A DNA stretch of 54,668 bases from Polyangia bacterium (GTDB taxonomy: Bacteria; Myxococcota_A; Polyangia; Polyangiales; Polyangiaceae). The notes under the pieces were generated by a model that did not search any database, was not told where the DNA came from, and saw nothing but the letters and a program-made list of their open reading frames with translations. Shown here in pieces: positions 11,480 through 20,337 of the stretch. How positions within the stretch are numbered: position 1 is the stretch's first letter; the number at the start of each line of letters is the position of its first letter. Position numbers and translations under genes: made by a program. Location of the stretch: the NCBI GenBank assembly GCA_030426145.1, contig JAUHZF010000013.1:1-54668 (forward strand), given 5' to 3'.

Positions 11480-12376
11480 GTGGACCTCACCCGCTCCTTC
11501 GCCGCCGGTATCGAGGACGCCTACGACCTCGACGGCGAGACGCGCGCTCAGCTCGAGCCATTGCTCGACGAGCTCCTGACCAAGGCGCGCGCGACGTGGC
11601 CCGAGGCCGAGCTCTCGGGCCGAGACTTCGCCGCACACCTCGCCGTCGTGGCCCCCGAAGCCGACGACGTGGCGGCCGCCCTCGTGGACATGAACACCGA
11701 CGACCTCTACCTCGCAGCCGCGTGCGCGAAGGGCGAAGAGGGCGCGCTGAGACACTTCGAGAGGAGCATCATCCCCAGAGCCGAACGCGCTGCGGCCCGC
11801 ATCGACGGCGACCCGGGGTTCGTCGACGAGGTCCTGGCCGAGGTGCGGGTGAAGCTCCTCGTGAGCCAGAAGGACAAGGCGCCTCGCATCGTCGCCTACC
11901 TCGGGCGTGGTCCCCTCGCCCACTGGGTGCAGGTGACGGCCATGCGGGTGGCGCAGACCTTCAAGCGACGGGGCGCGCGCCGCGAAGTCGCGATGGAGAT
12001 CCCCGACGTGGTGGCGTCGGTCCTCGGCGACGATCCCGAGCTCGCGCCCTTCGCCGACGAGCTGCGCGAGCCCTTCGCCGAGGCCTTTCAGGAGGCGCTG
12101 CAAGAGCTGAGCGCCCGCGAGCGCAACGTGCTGCGGCTCTACCTCATCGAAGAGGTGAGCGCGGAGAAGATCGGGCGCATGTACCGGGTCCATCGCGCCA
12201 CGGTCGCCCGGTGGATCGCCCAGTCGCGGCGCGCCGTGCACGCCGCGACCAAGAAGCGACTCGCCCAACGCCTGGAGCTGCAACCGATGTCCTTCGAGAG
12301 TGTGATGGGACAGATGATGTCGGGGGTGGATCTTTCCCTCGCCTCCTTCCTCTCGCCGCCAGGTGGTCAGCCCTGA
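11480..12376 (+). CDS. Myxobacterial-type ECF/sigma-70 family factor
   Basis: 298 residues from GTG, 9 bases after the kinase stop. The middle carries a region-2-like block ('EEGALRHFERSIIPRAERAA' to 'AYLGRGPLAHWVQVTAMRVA') and the C-terminal half a region-4 helix-turn-helix: 'ELSARERNVLRLYLIEEVSA' followed by 'EKIGRMYRVHRATVARWIAQ'. The 'YLGRGPLAHWVQV' signature and overall length match the myxococcal sigma family known as Sig-70_gmx1. It probably directs RNA polymerase to a small regulon; no anti-sigma factor is seen beside it, so control by the adjacent kinase is a reasonable inference. Confidence 0.85.
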   Translation: MDLTRSFAAGIEDAYDLDGETRAQLEPLLDELLTKARATWPEAELSGRDFAAHLAVVAPEADDVAAALVDMNTDDLYLAAACAKGEEGALRHFERSIIPRAERAAARIDGDPGFVDEVLAEVRVKLLVSQKDKAPRIVAYLGRGPLAHWVQVTAMRVAQTFKRRGARREVAMEIPDVVASVLGDDPELAPFADELREPFAEAFQEALQELSARERNVLRLYLIEEVSAEKIGRMYRVHRATVARWIAQSRRAVHAATKKRLAQRLELQPMSFESVMGQMMSGVDLSLASFLSPPGGQP

Positions 12377-12432
12377 ACCCAGGGGTCGATTTTGGTGCGA
12401 CGGCGTCGGCCCTGGTGCGTCCTTAGAAGGAG

Positions 12433-12789
12433 ATGGCCAGACGCTTCCCTATCCCTCGGTGGCGCGCCACCGTCGTGCCGGCGCTCTTGTGTAGCCTCGG
12501 GCTCGCGGCACACCTGCTCGCGCCAAGCCTGGGCCTGGGACTGCTCGGCAGTGCGGGGGGCGGCCTGCTCGCCGTCGTGAGCGCGCTGCTTCTCATGGGG
12601 GCCCTCCACGGGCGCCGGCTCGCGTGCCCCGCGTGCGGCGCCAAGCTTCCCTTCGGCCCGAGCGACGGTCACGAGCACCGCCTCGTGACCTGTCGTGCAT
12701 GCGACGTCCACCTACACGTAGGTCGTGAAGGGCTCTCGGTGATGCCCGACCGCATCGTCTCGACCCGGGGCGTCTTGAGCCGCTCGTAG
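12433..12789 (+). CDS. Small membrane protein with zinc-ribbon-like motif
   Basis: 118 residues. Two hydrophobic helices occupy about residues 12-55, and then two CxxC pairs: 'CPACGAKL' and 'CRACDVHL', 25 residues apart, which would bind zinc. A purine-rich AAGGAG directly abuts the ATG, closer than usual for a ribosome site, so a slightly later start cannot be excluded. It sits downstream of the sigma factor gene by 56 bases on the same strand. Function unknown. Confidence 0.65.
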   Translation: MARRFPIPRWRATVVPALLCSLGLAAHLLAPSLGLGLLGSAGGGLLAVVSALLLMGALHGRRLACPACGAKLPFGPSDGHEHRLVTCRACDVHLHVGREGLSVMPDRIVSTRGVLSRS

Positions 12790-12880
12790 CCGAGTAACCT
12801 ACCGGAATGGCGTCGGCTGGCGCGGATTTCCGTGGGGCGGAGAAAGCGCCGCGGTGCGCAGCGTGTAAGAAGTCGAAAGG

Positions 12881-12894
12881 GGGACAGCGGTCCC
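12881..12894. repeat. Short GGGAC/GTCCC hairpin
   Basis: GGGAC, a 4-base AGCG loop and GTCCC form a stem that can be lengthened through a mismatch by flanking AGG/CCT. The neighbouring AAAGGGGGACAG text resembles the dispersed 'GGGGACnGTGTCCCC' elements common in deltaproteobacterial genomes. It lies 11 bases before the PEGA gene start and could also act as a leader hairpin. Confidence 0.35.
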
Positions 12895-12904
12895 TCCTCG
12901 CTTC

Positions 12905-14014
12905 ATGCTTCGCTTCTTCGTGTTGCTCGTCGTGCTCGGCTGCGCGACCCCCGCGCTCGCCGCGCCGGGTGACGTCGACCGCATCGTCACGGCCGCGCGA
13001 GAGGCGCAGCGCGCTGGCGACTACGACTTCGCGATCCAGGCCTTCCGCCAGGCCCGTCGAACCTACGGCGACGCCACCCCACCGTTCGTGTCGCTCGCGC
13101 TCGCCGATGCCCATCAGCAACGCTTCGCCGCGCGGCGTGGGGCGTGGGATCGTTTGCAGGCCATCGTCTTCTATCGGCGCTACCTCGCGACCGGTACCAC
13201 CGACGACGCAAAGCGAGCCCGGGGCAACCTGACCCAGCTCGAGGGCCTCGACCCGCAAGCGGACGTGAACCTCACGACGCCGGCCGCCAATACGCGGGCG
13301 ACCCGCGTCGCCGTTCGCTCTCCGGTGCTCTCCGCCGAGGTGCGCATCGACGGTGGAGAGGCTCAACCCGTACCGCTCAGGCTCACGCTCGATCCGGGCG
13401 AGCACCGTCTGGAGCTCACGGCGCCAGGCTATGAACCGTTGAAGCGGCAGTTCGTGGTGCGGCCCCACCGCGTCTACGTGATCGACCTCGAGCTCACGCC
13501 GAAGCCGGCCCTGCTCAGCGTCGCCAGCAAAGATGAAGCGGAGATCTACATCGACGAAGTCTTCGTCGGCACCGCCCCCCTCGACGAAGCCTTGAAGGTC
13601 GAGCCCGGCCGCCGCCGGGTCGACGTCCTTCTCAATGGGCACCACCCCTTTCGTGAGCACGTCGAGATCCCTCGTGGCGAAGCCGCCTTGTTGAAGGCCG
13701 AGCTCGAGCGCACACCACAGCGGGTCTCGGCCATCACCCTGCTCTCGTTCGGTGCGGTGGGGATCGCCACCGCGATCGCGACGGGCGCGGTGGCAACCGT
13801 CAGCGACCGTGCCGCCAATGATGCATTCGACCCCGACGAAGAGAAGCGACTGCTGAAGCGAGGCGACGACTTCGCCGTCGTCTCTGGCATGGCGGCTGGC
13901 GTCGGACTCGGTCTCACCTTGTTCGGCGGCACCCTCTTCGTGCTCGACGAGCCAGACGTGGGGCTCGTGCCGGGTCCGGGACAAGCCGGCGCCTCCGTGA
14001 GGGTTCGGTTTTGA
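12905..14014 (+). CDS. PEGA-domain protein with TPR-like N-terminus
   Basis: 369 residues. A cleavable signal peptide ends near 'ATPALAAPG'. Residues ~25-95 form TPR-like helices ('AREAQRAGDYDFAIQAFRQA'). Two PEGA-type beta modules follow: 'VRIDGGEAQPVPLRLTLDPG' with 'HRLELTAPGYEP', and 'AEIYIDEVFVGTAPLDEALK' with 'RRVDVLLNGHHPF'. Two hydrophobic segments lie near the C-terminus ('LLSFGAVGIATAIATGAVAT', 'MAAGVGLGLTLFGGTLFVL'). PEGA proteins are cell-envelope proteins of myxobacteria. The stop overlaps the next gene's TTG start, so it is the first gene of a three-gene operon with a TonB-type receptor. Confidence 0.85.
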   Translation: MLRFFVLLVVLGCATPALAAPGDVDRIVTAAREAQRAGDYDFAIQAFRQARRTYGDATPPFVSLALADAHQQRFAARRGAWDRLQAIVFYRRYLATGTTDDAKRARGNLTQLEGLDPQADVNLTTPAANTRATRVAVRSPVLSAEVRIDGGEAQPVPLRLTLDPGEHRLELTAPGYEPLKRQFVVRPHRVYVIDLELTPKPALLSVASKDEAEIYIDEVFVGTAPLDEALKVEPGRRRVDVLLNGHHPFREHVEIPRGEAALLKAELERTPQRVSAITLLSFGAVGIATAIATGAVATVSDRAANDAFDPDEEKRLLKRGDDFAVVSGMAAGVGLGLTLFGGTLFVLDEPDVGLVPGPGQAGASVRVRF

Positions 14015-16185
14015 GGTGGCTATTGCTCCTCTTGGCTTGGCTCACGCCCGTCGTCGCATGGGCGCAGGTCGTCAAGCCCACCCCCCTCGAGGTGCCGCCG
14101 GTGGCCTACCCGAGCGGGGCGGCAGGAAGGGCCGAGGTCGAGCTCACGCTCGTCATCGACCCGGAGGGCCGGGTGCGCTCGGCCGAGGTCGCCACCGGAA
14201 GCGAGCCCTTTGCGGGGGCCGCTCGCGAGGCCGCGGCGGGATGGCGCTTCTCCCCCGCGACCCGTGACGGCAAAGCCATCACGGCCAAGATCCGGTTCCT
14301 CGTCACCTTCGAAACCAAGCAGGAGGAGAAGGCTCCCGACGTCGAGCCGGAGCCCGAGGCGGAACCCGAAGAAGAGACCGGCACCGTCATCGACGTGGTG
14401 GTCGAGGCCGAGCGACCGCCCCCGTCGGTGCAACGCTTCACCCGGGCCGAGGTACGTGAGCTTCCCGGGGCCTTCGGTGACCCCTTCCGCGCCATCGAGG
14501 TGCTGCCGGGGGTGACCCCCGTCGTCTCGGGCCTGCCGTTCTTCTACGTACGCGGCGCCCCTCCGGGAAACATCGGCTACTACCTCGACGGGGTCCGCGT
14601 GCCCTACCTGTTTCACGTCGCGGCGGGACCATCGGTGGTCAATCCGGCGCTGGTGAGTGCGGTCGATCTCTACTCGGGCGGCTACCCCGCACGGTTCGGT
14701 CGTTATGCCGGTGCCATCGTCTCGGCTGAATCGACCCAACCTCGGGCCGATTGGCACGGAGAAGGCGTGGTGCGCGCGGTGGACGCGGGCGGCTTCGTGG
14801 AAGGGGGGTTCGCCGACGGTCGCGGAACGGTCGCTCTGGGCGGGAGGTATTCGTACACCGCAGGCCTGTTCTCGCTCATCGCGCCGGAGGTCACGCTCGA
14901 CTACCGCGACTTTCAGGCACGGTTCACCTTCGACATCACCCCACGCGATCGGATCACCGTCTTCGCATTCGGCTCGTACGACTACTTGTCGAATACGGCC
15001 ATTCCCCCCGACCCCGAAGCGGAACCCATCGAGACGGCGCTCTTCGGGCAAGAGTTCTACCGCGTCGACGCCCGGTACGACCGCAAGCTCGACGAAGGAG
15101 GCCTCCTCCGCGCCGCCGTTACCTGGGGCTACGACCAGACCCGCCTCGTCGTGACGCGGAACTCTCACAACATGCTCGTGGGGACCCGCATGAGGGTGCA
15201 GCAGCCGCTCGGCGAAGAGCTGACGGTGCGCGGGGGGTTCGACATGCAGATGGACAGCTACTCTGCCGACCCACAGCCCTTCTTGGATCCCGACAACCCG
15301 AACATAGAGCAGTTCAACGCTCTCTTTCCCGCCCGCACCGACACCGGGGTCGCCGTGTGGTCCGACGTCGTGTGGCGGCCAAGCCCCGACTTCGAGGTCG
15401 TGCCCGGGGTACGCGTCGACAACTACTTCTCCGTCGGCACCCATGGCATCGGAGTCGATCCGCGCCTGAGCATCACGGCACGTGTGCATCCCAAAGTGCG
15501 CTTGCTCCACGCATTGGGGATGGCCCACCAGCCACCTTCTTTCAGCATTCCCGTACCGGGCTTCGCGGTAGCCAGCCTCAGGGGAGGCTTGCAACGTTCG
15601 GTTCAAGCCTCATCGGGCGTCGAGTTCACGCTACCGCTCGAGCTGACGGCCTCCGTCACCGGCTTTGCCGCGACCTTCATGAACATGACCGACGCGGTGG
15701 GCTCCCAAGCCGACCCGAGCGACCCCAGCCTCCCGCGCAGCCTGGGGGGGGCCAAGGGCCTCGAGATCTACCTACGTCGCTCGCTCGCCAAACGCCTCGG
15801 CGGCTTCGTGTCCTATACCTTGTCCCGAAGCACCCGCTCCCTGGGCCGAAAACAGATCCTGTCGAGCTTCGACCGCACCCACGTGCTCAACACCGCTTTC
15901 GGCTACAACTTGGGCAGCGGATGGAAGATGGGGTTGCGGTTCTCACTCTTCGGAGGAACGCCGACCGCCCCCGTGCCTGAAGACGCCCCCGAGGGGACGC
16001 AGCTGCGCGACCCCTTCTTCTATCGAATCGACTTCCGGGCGGAGAAGCGCTGGAAGCTCTATGATGGAGCTTGGATCGCGCTGGTGGCGGAGATGATCAA
16101 CATCACCCTCAACCGAGAGACCCTCGCCGGCTCGGAGTTCCCTCCGGTGAGCATTCCCAGCATCGGGGTGGAGGCGTCGCTGTGA
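14011..16185 (+). CDS. TonB_C-fused TonB-dependent outer-membrane receptor
   Basis: 724 residues. It starts at TTG (TTGA overlap with the upstream stop); no ATG or GTG fits in frame nearby. A signal peptide ends at 'VVAWAQ'. Residues ~22-107 are a TonB C-terminal-like domain ('GRAEVELTLVIDPEGRVRSA', 'WRFSPATRDGKAITAKIRF'), then a Glu/Pro-rich linker. Next is a plug domain ('VREL..GAFGDPFRAIEVLP', 'FYVRGAPPGNIGYYLDGVRV', 'VDLYSGGYPARFGRYAGAIV') and a beta-barrel to the C-terminus. TonB_C normally belongs to the inner-membrane TonB; here it is N-terminal to a receptor, an arrangement met in myxobacteria. The cargo is unknown. Confidence 0.85.
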   Translation: MRWLLLLLAWLTPVVAWAQVVKPTPLEVPPVAYPSGAAGRAEVELTLVIDPEGRVRSAEVATGSEPFAGAAREAAAGWRFSPATRDGKAITAKIRFLVTFETKQEEKAPDVEPEPEAEPEEETGTVIDVVVEAERPPPSVQRFTRAEVRELPGAFGDPFRAIEVLPGVTPVVSGLPFFYVRGAPPGNIGYYLDGVRVPYLFHVAAGPSVVNPALVSAVDLYSGGYPARFGRYAGAIVSAESTQPRADWHGEGVVRAVDAGGFVEGGFADGRGTVALGGRYSYTAGLFSLIAPEVTLDYRDFQARFTFDITPRDRITVFAFGSYDYLSNTAIPPDPEAEPIETALFGQEFYRVDARYDRKLDEGGLLRAAVTWGYDQTRLVVTRNSHNMLVGTRMRVQQPLGEELTVRGGFDMQMDSYSADPQPFLDPDNPNIEQFNALFPARTDTGVAVWSDVVWRPSPDFEVVPGVRVDNYFSVGTHGIGVDPRLSITARVHPKVRLLHALGMAHQPPSFSIPVPGFAVASLRGGLQRSVQASSGVEFTLPLELTASVTGFAATFMNMTDAVGSQADPSDPSLPRSLGGAKGLEIYLRRSLAKRLGGFVSYTLSRSTRSLGRKQILSSFDRTHVLNTAFGYNLGSGWKMGLRFSLFGGTPTAPVPEDAPEGTQLRDPFFYRIDFRAEKRWKLYDGAWIALVAEMINITLNRETLAGSEFPPVSIPSIGVEASL

Positions 16186-17177
16186 AGCAGCTGTGGGCGC
16201 TGCCCCTGCTCGGCATGCTCGGTTGCCTGCCGAGCGACGAACGGCCGCTGCCGGCCGAGCTCCTGCTCGAGGTCGAACGAAGTGCCGATGCGCGGGTCGG
16301 GTTCGTCACCGAAGACGGTTGGACGATCCACTTCGACCGCTTCGTCACCGCCATGGGAGGGCTGGGCCTGGCCGGCGACGACGACCCCTGGTGTGTGGAC
16401 TACTCGCTCTCGCTCTACGACCGCCTGTACGACTTCACGGTGGCCGACACGAGCAAGGTCAACCTGCACTATGGCCTGGGCGACTGCACGCTGCGTTACC
16501 GAATGGGCTCCCCGAGCGCTCGGTCCATCCTGATGGAGGGTACGACCGAGGCGGACCGTGAGCTGCTGCGAGACGGGCGCGTCGACCGGGTCTTCGGCGA
16601 CGAGCGTGAGGGAGACCCAGGCCCCGTAGGCGTGGGGCTGCTCGTCGAGGGTACGGCGACCAAGGGCGACCAGCAGAAGCACTTCAAGTGGCTCATCCGC
16701 CAGAACCACGCCATCACGCGGTGCTTCGTTTCGGGTGATGAACCATTTCGCGTGCACCTCGAGAGCGGCGACGAGCTCGTGCGGCGGGCGCAGGTGAGAC
16801 CACGCGAGCTCTTCCGCAACCTGCCGGATGCCACGGGGAAGGTTCTCTTCGAACCCTTCGCCACCGCCGACGCCGACGCCGACGGCGACGGGACGGTGAC
16901 CGCCCAGGAGCTCGCCCATGCGGACGGGGAATTGACCCTCGAGGAGTTGGAGCGCGTGAAGCTGCCGGCTCAGGCCACCTTGAGGCCGCTGCTCGAAGGC
17001 GGGGACTTCGAGATCTTGCTCGAACAGGAGCCCGTGAAGTCGGGAGACATCACCCTGCGCGAGACGATGGAGAAGCTGCTGTCCGCGCGGGTGGCCTGGT
17101 TCGACGGGGTCGAGAGTTGTGAGTACCTCCTCGGGAGCCAGATCGTGCAAATCATGGCCTCGCCCACCGGCGAGTGA
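16182..17177 (+). CDS. Lipoprotein with EF-hand-like calcium loop
   Basis: About 331 residues from the GTG at 16182, which overlaps the receptor stop in a GTGA tetranucleotide; longer readings run through receptor sequence. The leader 'ALPLLGMLGC' is a lipobox. Around residue 228 lies 'ADADADGDGTVTAQEL', a classic D-x-D-x-D-G-x-[IVL]-x-x-x-E calcium loop. The rest is unfamiliar; several Cys ('PWCVDYSL', 'GDCTLRY') could form disulfides. Overlapping starts suggest translation coupled to the receptor, so it may be a surface partner of it. Confidence 0.8.
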   Translation: MKQLWALPLLGMLGCLPSDERPLPAELLLEVERSADARVGFVTEDGWTIHFDRFVTAMGGLGLAGDDDPWCVDYSLSLYDRLYDFTVADTSKVNLHYGLGDCTLRYRMGSPSARSILMEGTTEADRELLRDGRVDRVFGDEREGDPGPVGVGLLVEGTATKGDQQKHFKWLIRQNHAITRCFVSGDEPFRVHLESGDELVRRAQVRPRELFRNLPDATGKVLFEPFATADADADGDGTVTAQELAHADGELTLEELERVKLPAQATLRPLLEGGDFEILLEQEPVKSGDITLRETMEKLLSARVAWFDGVESCEYLLGSQIVQIMASPTGE

Positions 17178-17273
17178 CGGCAAGCTGGGTCGGACCACGC
17201 CCGTGCGACCGTCTTCAGGTGCACGCCAGGGAGGAACACCGCTCCACGGGCCGAAGTGGGCTAGAGTCGCCCC

Positions 17274-19073
17274 GTGATGCGGAGTCGGTTGATCGGTCTA
17301 ACGATGGCGTGTGCGCTTGGGGCCCTGTGCCCCGACGCGATGGCGATCGAATACTTCTCGCCCCCGGTCGATCTCGGAACCGGTGCCAACTGGACCAACT
17401 ACATTCGCTTCGCCGACCTCGACAGCGATCTCGATCCCGACGTGGTGGTCCCCAACTGTGGCGGCTTTTTCTCCAACCCTTCGGCGCAGCCCTTCCGGAT
17501 CTTCCGCAACGATGGTGGCACCTTCGTCGACGCCACCCTGGCCTCACTGGGAGTGAACCCCACCCTGGCCGTGCGGGTGGTGGCCATCGGAGACATCGAC
17601 GGCGACGGCGACCTCGACCTGTTCCTCGCCAGCGCCGACGGCAGCCTCGACCGCATGATGGTGAACGATGGCACCGGGGCTTTCACCGATCAGACCTCGA
17701 CCCGGCTCCCAGCCAACACCGCGTCGCGCTCCGCCGCCGCACGCTTCGGTGACGTCGATGGCGATGGCGACCTCGATCTGCTCGTGACCCAGGGGTACGC
17801 GACCCCAGACACGCCCTACGCGCAGCTCTTCGAAAACGATGGCACGGGCGTCTTTACCCTGACCTCGGGACAGATCCCGAGCTCCGGCGGCACCGACCCG
17901 GACGACATCGACTTCATCGACATCGACCGCGACTTCGACCTCGACGTGCTCATCAATGCACACGTCGGTGCGTCGAGCCTCTGGCGCAACGACGGCAACG
18001 GCAACTTCACCGACGTGAGCAACCAGCTGGCCCCGCCGGCCACGAACAACTTCCACTACAACCCATCGGCCTGCGACGTCGATGGCGACGACGACCTCGA
18101 CATCTGGATCGACAACATCGGCGGGAGCTTTCGCGAGCAACTGCTGCGAAACGGCGGCACCGGCGTCTTCACCGACGTGACCACGATGCAGGTGAGCGAC
18201 AACCCTTCCGCCGACGACAATGGCGTCGTGTGCATCGACATCGATGACGACGGCGACTTCGACGCCGTGGTCCCGTCGCTGTCGGGCAACGAGCGCGTCC
18301 TCATCAACGACGGCACGGGTGCGTTTTCATTGGTCACGGGCAACGGCTTTCCAAGCCAGAGCGATCCGACCCTGTGGATCGACTTCGCCGACATCAACGG
18401 CGACGGGCGACTCGACGCGGTCACGGGGCAGGGAGAGGGCAACCCTCAAACCAACCGCATCTACCTCGGCAATGGCAGCCAACCGCTCGACAGCACGGCG
18501 CCCCGCATCATCGCATCACAGGCCCCACCGACCACGGTGGAGGTCGGCGCTAGCATCGCCGTGCGCTTCGCGGTCTCGGACCGCGTGGTGACCGATGGGG
18601 GCCCGAGGCTCTTCCGCGCCTACGCAAAAGTGACCGACGGTGGTGGCACCACCGAGGTCCCGGCCCACTTCGTCGGTGGTGACCTCTTCTGGGCCTCCAT
18701 CGAAGCCACGGGAGCCATCGGCAGTACGATGACGGTCGAGCTCTGTGCCACCGACCGGCGAATGAACGACGCGTGCGGCGCCCCGCAGACCTTCGACGTG
18801 GTCATGGCGACCGGCACCGGCGGGGCCGGGGGCGCCGGCGGGGCCGGCGGGATGAGCACGACCGCCACCACGGGTTCAGGCGGCGCGAGCACGAGCACGA
18901 GCGCCGGTACGGGCGGCGCGGCCACGAGCTCGACCGCGGCCACCGGTGGTGCCCCCACCAACCCGCCCGTCGGCGAAGATGGTGGCTGCAGCTGTCGTTA
19001 CGCCGGCCACGACGAGCGTTCGGCGATCTGGTGGTTGCTGGGCCTGGGCCTACTCCTCCGCCGTCGAAACTAG
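17274..19073 (+). CDS. FG-GAP/VCBS repeat protein with MYXO-CTERM-like tail
   Basis: 599 residues; GTG 17274 or ATG 17277. A signal peptide ends near 'GALCPDAMA'. Residues ~35-400 contain about seven FG-GAP/VCBS repeats with calcium-type loops such as 'DIDGDGDLDLFLASADG', 'DVDGDGDLDLLVTQGYA' and 'DINGDGRLDAVTGQGEG', expected to form an integrin-like propeller. A beta domain and a long Gly/Ala/Ser/Thr linker (~520-575) follow. The C-terminus, 'CSCRY', a hydrophobic stretch 'IWWLLGLGLLL' and RRR, is the MYXO-CTERM sorting pattern. It is therefore exported and probably surface anchored. Ligand unknown. Confidence 0.88.
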   Translation: MMRSRLIGLTMACALGALCPDAMAIEYFSPPVDLGTGANWTNYIRFADLDSDLDPDVVVPNCGGFFSNPSAQPFRIFRNDGGTFVDATLASLGVNPTLAVRVVAIGDIDGDGDLDLFLASADGSLDRMMVNDGTGAFTDQTSTRLPANTASRSAAARFGDVDGDGDLDLLVTQGYATPDTPYAQLFENDGTGVFTLTSGQIPSSGGTDPDDIDFIDIDRDFDLDVLINAHVGASSLWRNDGNGNFTDVSNQLAPPATNNFHYNPSACDVDGDDDLDIWIDNIGGSFREQLLRNGGTGVFTDVTTMQVSDNPSADDNGVVCIDIDDDGDFDAVVPSLSGNERVLINDGTGAFSLVTGNGFPSQSDPTLWIDFADINGDGRLDAVTGQGEGNPQTNRIYLGNGSQPLDSTAPRIIASQAPPTTVEVGASIAVRFAVSDRVVTDGGPRLFRAYAKVTDGGGTTEVPAHFVGGDLFWASIEATGAIGSTMTVELCATDRRMNDACGAPQTFDVVMATGTGGAGGAGGAGGMSTTATTGSGGASTSTSAGTGGAATSSTAATGGAPTNPPVGEDGGCSCRYAGHDERSAIWWLLGLGLLLRRRN

Positions 19074-19121
19074 AACCTGCGAAGGGAAGCTCCAGGGGGA
19101 GGGGCCGTATACCTCCCTGCG

Positions 19122-19832
19122 ATGTTCCGCCCTGCTGCGCTCATGCTCTCGCTCTTGCTGGTGTCGGCCTGCTCGGCCGATGGCAGCAAGGAAGACGAAC
19201 CTTCCGACGTCGGCTCCAGCGGCACCCCCGCCGGCGCGGGCGGGAGCGTCGGAGAGGGAGCCGGCGGCACCACCGACGTGGGTGCCGGCGGCGCGACGTC
19301 GACCAGCTCTGCCGGCGGCGGCGCGACGACCACGACGAGCACTTCATCCGCTGGCGGCGGGGGCGGCGCGCCTCCCACCAGCGTCTGCGGGGACGGCGTC
19401 CTTCAGGCCGGGGAGAACTGCGACGACGGGGTGATCAGCACCAACTGCGACACGTGGCACGACGGCGGCGATGGCACCTGCGTCGCGCCCGGTACCTGTG
19501 TGACGGGCTTCGTCCTCTCGGGCGGCACCTGCGTCCCCGAGGTGGCCACGGCATCGGTGAACATCTTCGTCGACAACTTCTGCGGGATGACGGTCACCCC
19601 CAGCTCGTTCACCGTGGCGCCGGGCCAGCGCCTGAAGCTCAGCTACCACAACATGAGCGCCTTCTACGCCGTCGACGTGTGGAAGTCCTACGGCGGCGGC
19701 TACCTCGACCTGCCCACGGGCGCGACGTGGAACGAAACCTACGAGCACTGCGGCGGCCCCAATGCCTACACCGAGTGGGCCGACATCAGCACCGCGTGCT
19801 CGATGTTCAAGCTGACCATCAACTGCCAGTAG
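19122..19832 (+). CDS. Cys-rich lipoprotein with myxobacterial 'CGDG' repeat
   Basis: 236 residues. 'LLLVSAC' is the lipobox; a Gly/Ser/Thr linker runs from about residue 24 to 85. 'VCGDGVLQAGENCDDG' is the myxococcus Cys-rich repeat (DUF4215-like), followed by more Cys pairs. The last ~95 residues ('ASVNIFVDNFCGMTVTPSSF' to 'KLTINCQ') are beta-rich and unfamiliar. Probably surface exposed. It lies 48 bases after the FG-GAP gene. Confidence 0.75.
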   Translation: MFRPAALMLSLLLVSACSADGSKEDEPSDVGSSGTPAGAGGSVGEGAGGTTDVGAGGATSTSSAGGGATTTTSTSSAGGGGGAPPTSVCGDGVLQAGENCDDGVISTNCDTWHDGGDGTCVAPGTCVTGFVLSGGTCVPEVATASVNIFVDNFCGMTVTPSSFTVAPGQRLKLSYHNMSAFYAVDVWKSYGGGYLDLPTGATWNETYEHCGGPNAYTEWADISTACSMFKLTINCQ

Positions 19833-19923
19833 AAATCCGTCGCCGTGACACAACGGTGAAAGAGCGCACACGGAGCCGTGGAGGACCGGCTGCAGCATGG
19901 ATTCACACCCAAGGAGGAATCCC

Positions 19924-20337
19924 ATGCATCGCAAGACCATCGCCTCGCTCTTCTTTCCCTTCATCTTCGCCTGCTCCGGTGTCGACGAGGCCCCCGGCCT
20001 CCCCGAAGACGCGCAGGAGAGCCTCGCCACCGAAGAAGCCGAAGCCAGCATCGACCCCGCCGACATCCAGGCGGCCATGCGCAGCGACTTCGCGCCTGCG
20101 GCCAAGGCCTGTTACGAAGCGGTCCTGACGGAGGACGCGACCGCCGCCGGCAAAGTGGTGATGCGCTTCGTCATCGTCGACGGCGCCGCCACCGCGCCTC
20201 GACTCGAGGTCGCCGAAGGCAATCTCGACGGAGCCACCTTCGCGCAGTGCATGACCGACGCGATGGCCGACGTCGCCCTGCCCCGCGCGGACGGCGAGGT
20301 CACCGTGAACTACCCCTTCGTCTTCAGCCCGGACTAG
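19924..20337 (+). CDS. Small lipoprotein, AgmX/PglI C-terminal-like
   Basis: 137 residues from ATG 19924, chosen because AAGGAGG lies 8 bases upstream; an ATG at 19897 precedes that site. 'FPFIFACSG' is the lipobox. The body reads 'IQAAMRSDFAPAAKACYEAV', 'GKVVMRFVIVDGAATAPRLE', then 'FAQCMTDAMADVALPRADGE', the pattern of the AgmX/PglI C-terminal domain, with two conserved Cys that may pair. Such proteins are associated with gliding and envelope complexes in myxobacteria, but this copy lacks the other AgmX domains. Its 3' end overlaps the convergent gene by 14 bases. Confidence 0.78.
   Translation: MHRKTIASLFFPFIFACSGVDEAPGLPEDAQESLATEEAEASIDPADIQAAMRSDFAPAAKACYEAVLTEDATAAGKVVMRFVIVDGAATAPRLEVAEGNLDGATFAQCMTDAMADVALPRADGEVTVNYPFVFSPD

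Noticed and set aside
12807-13232. Short plus-strand open frame beginning 'MASAGADFRGAEK'
   Set aside because: It overlaps the PEGA gene out of frame and becomes Ser/Arg/Pro-rich, a shadow composition.
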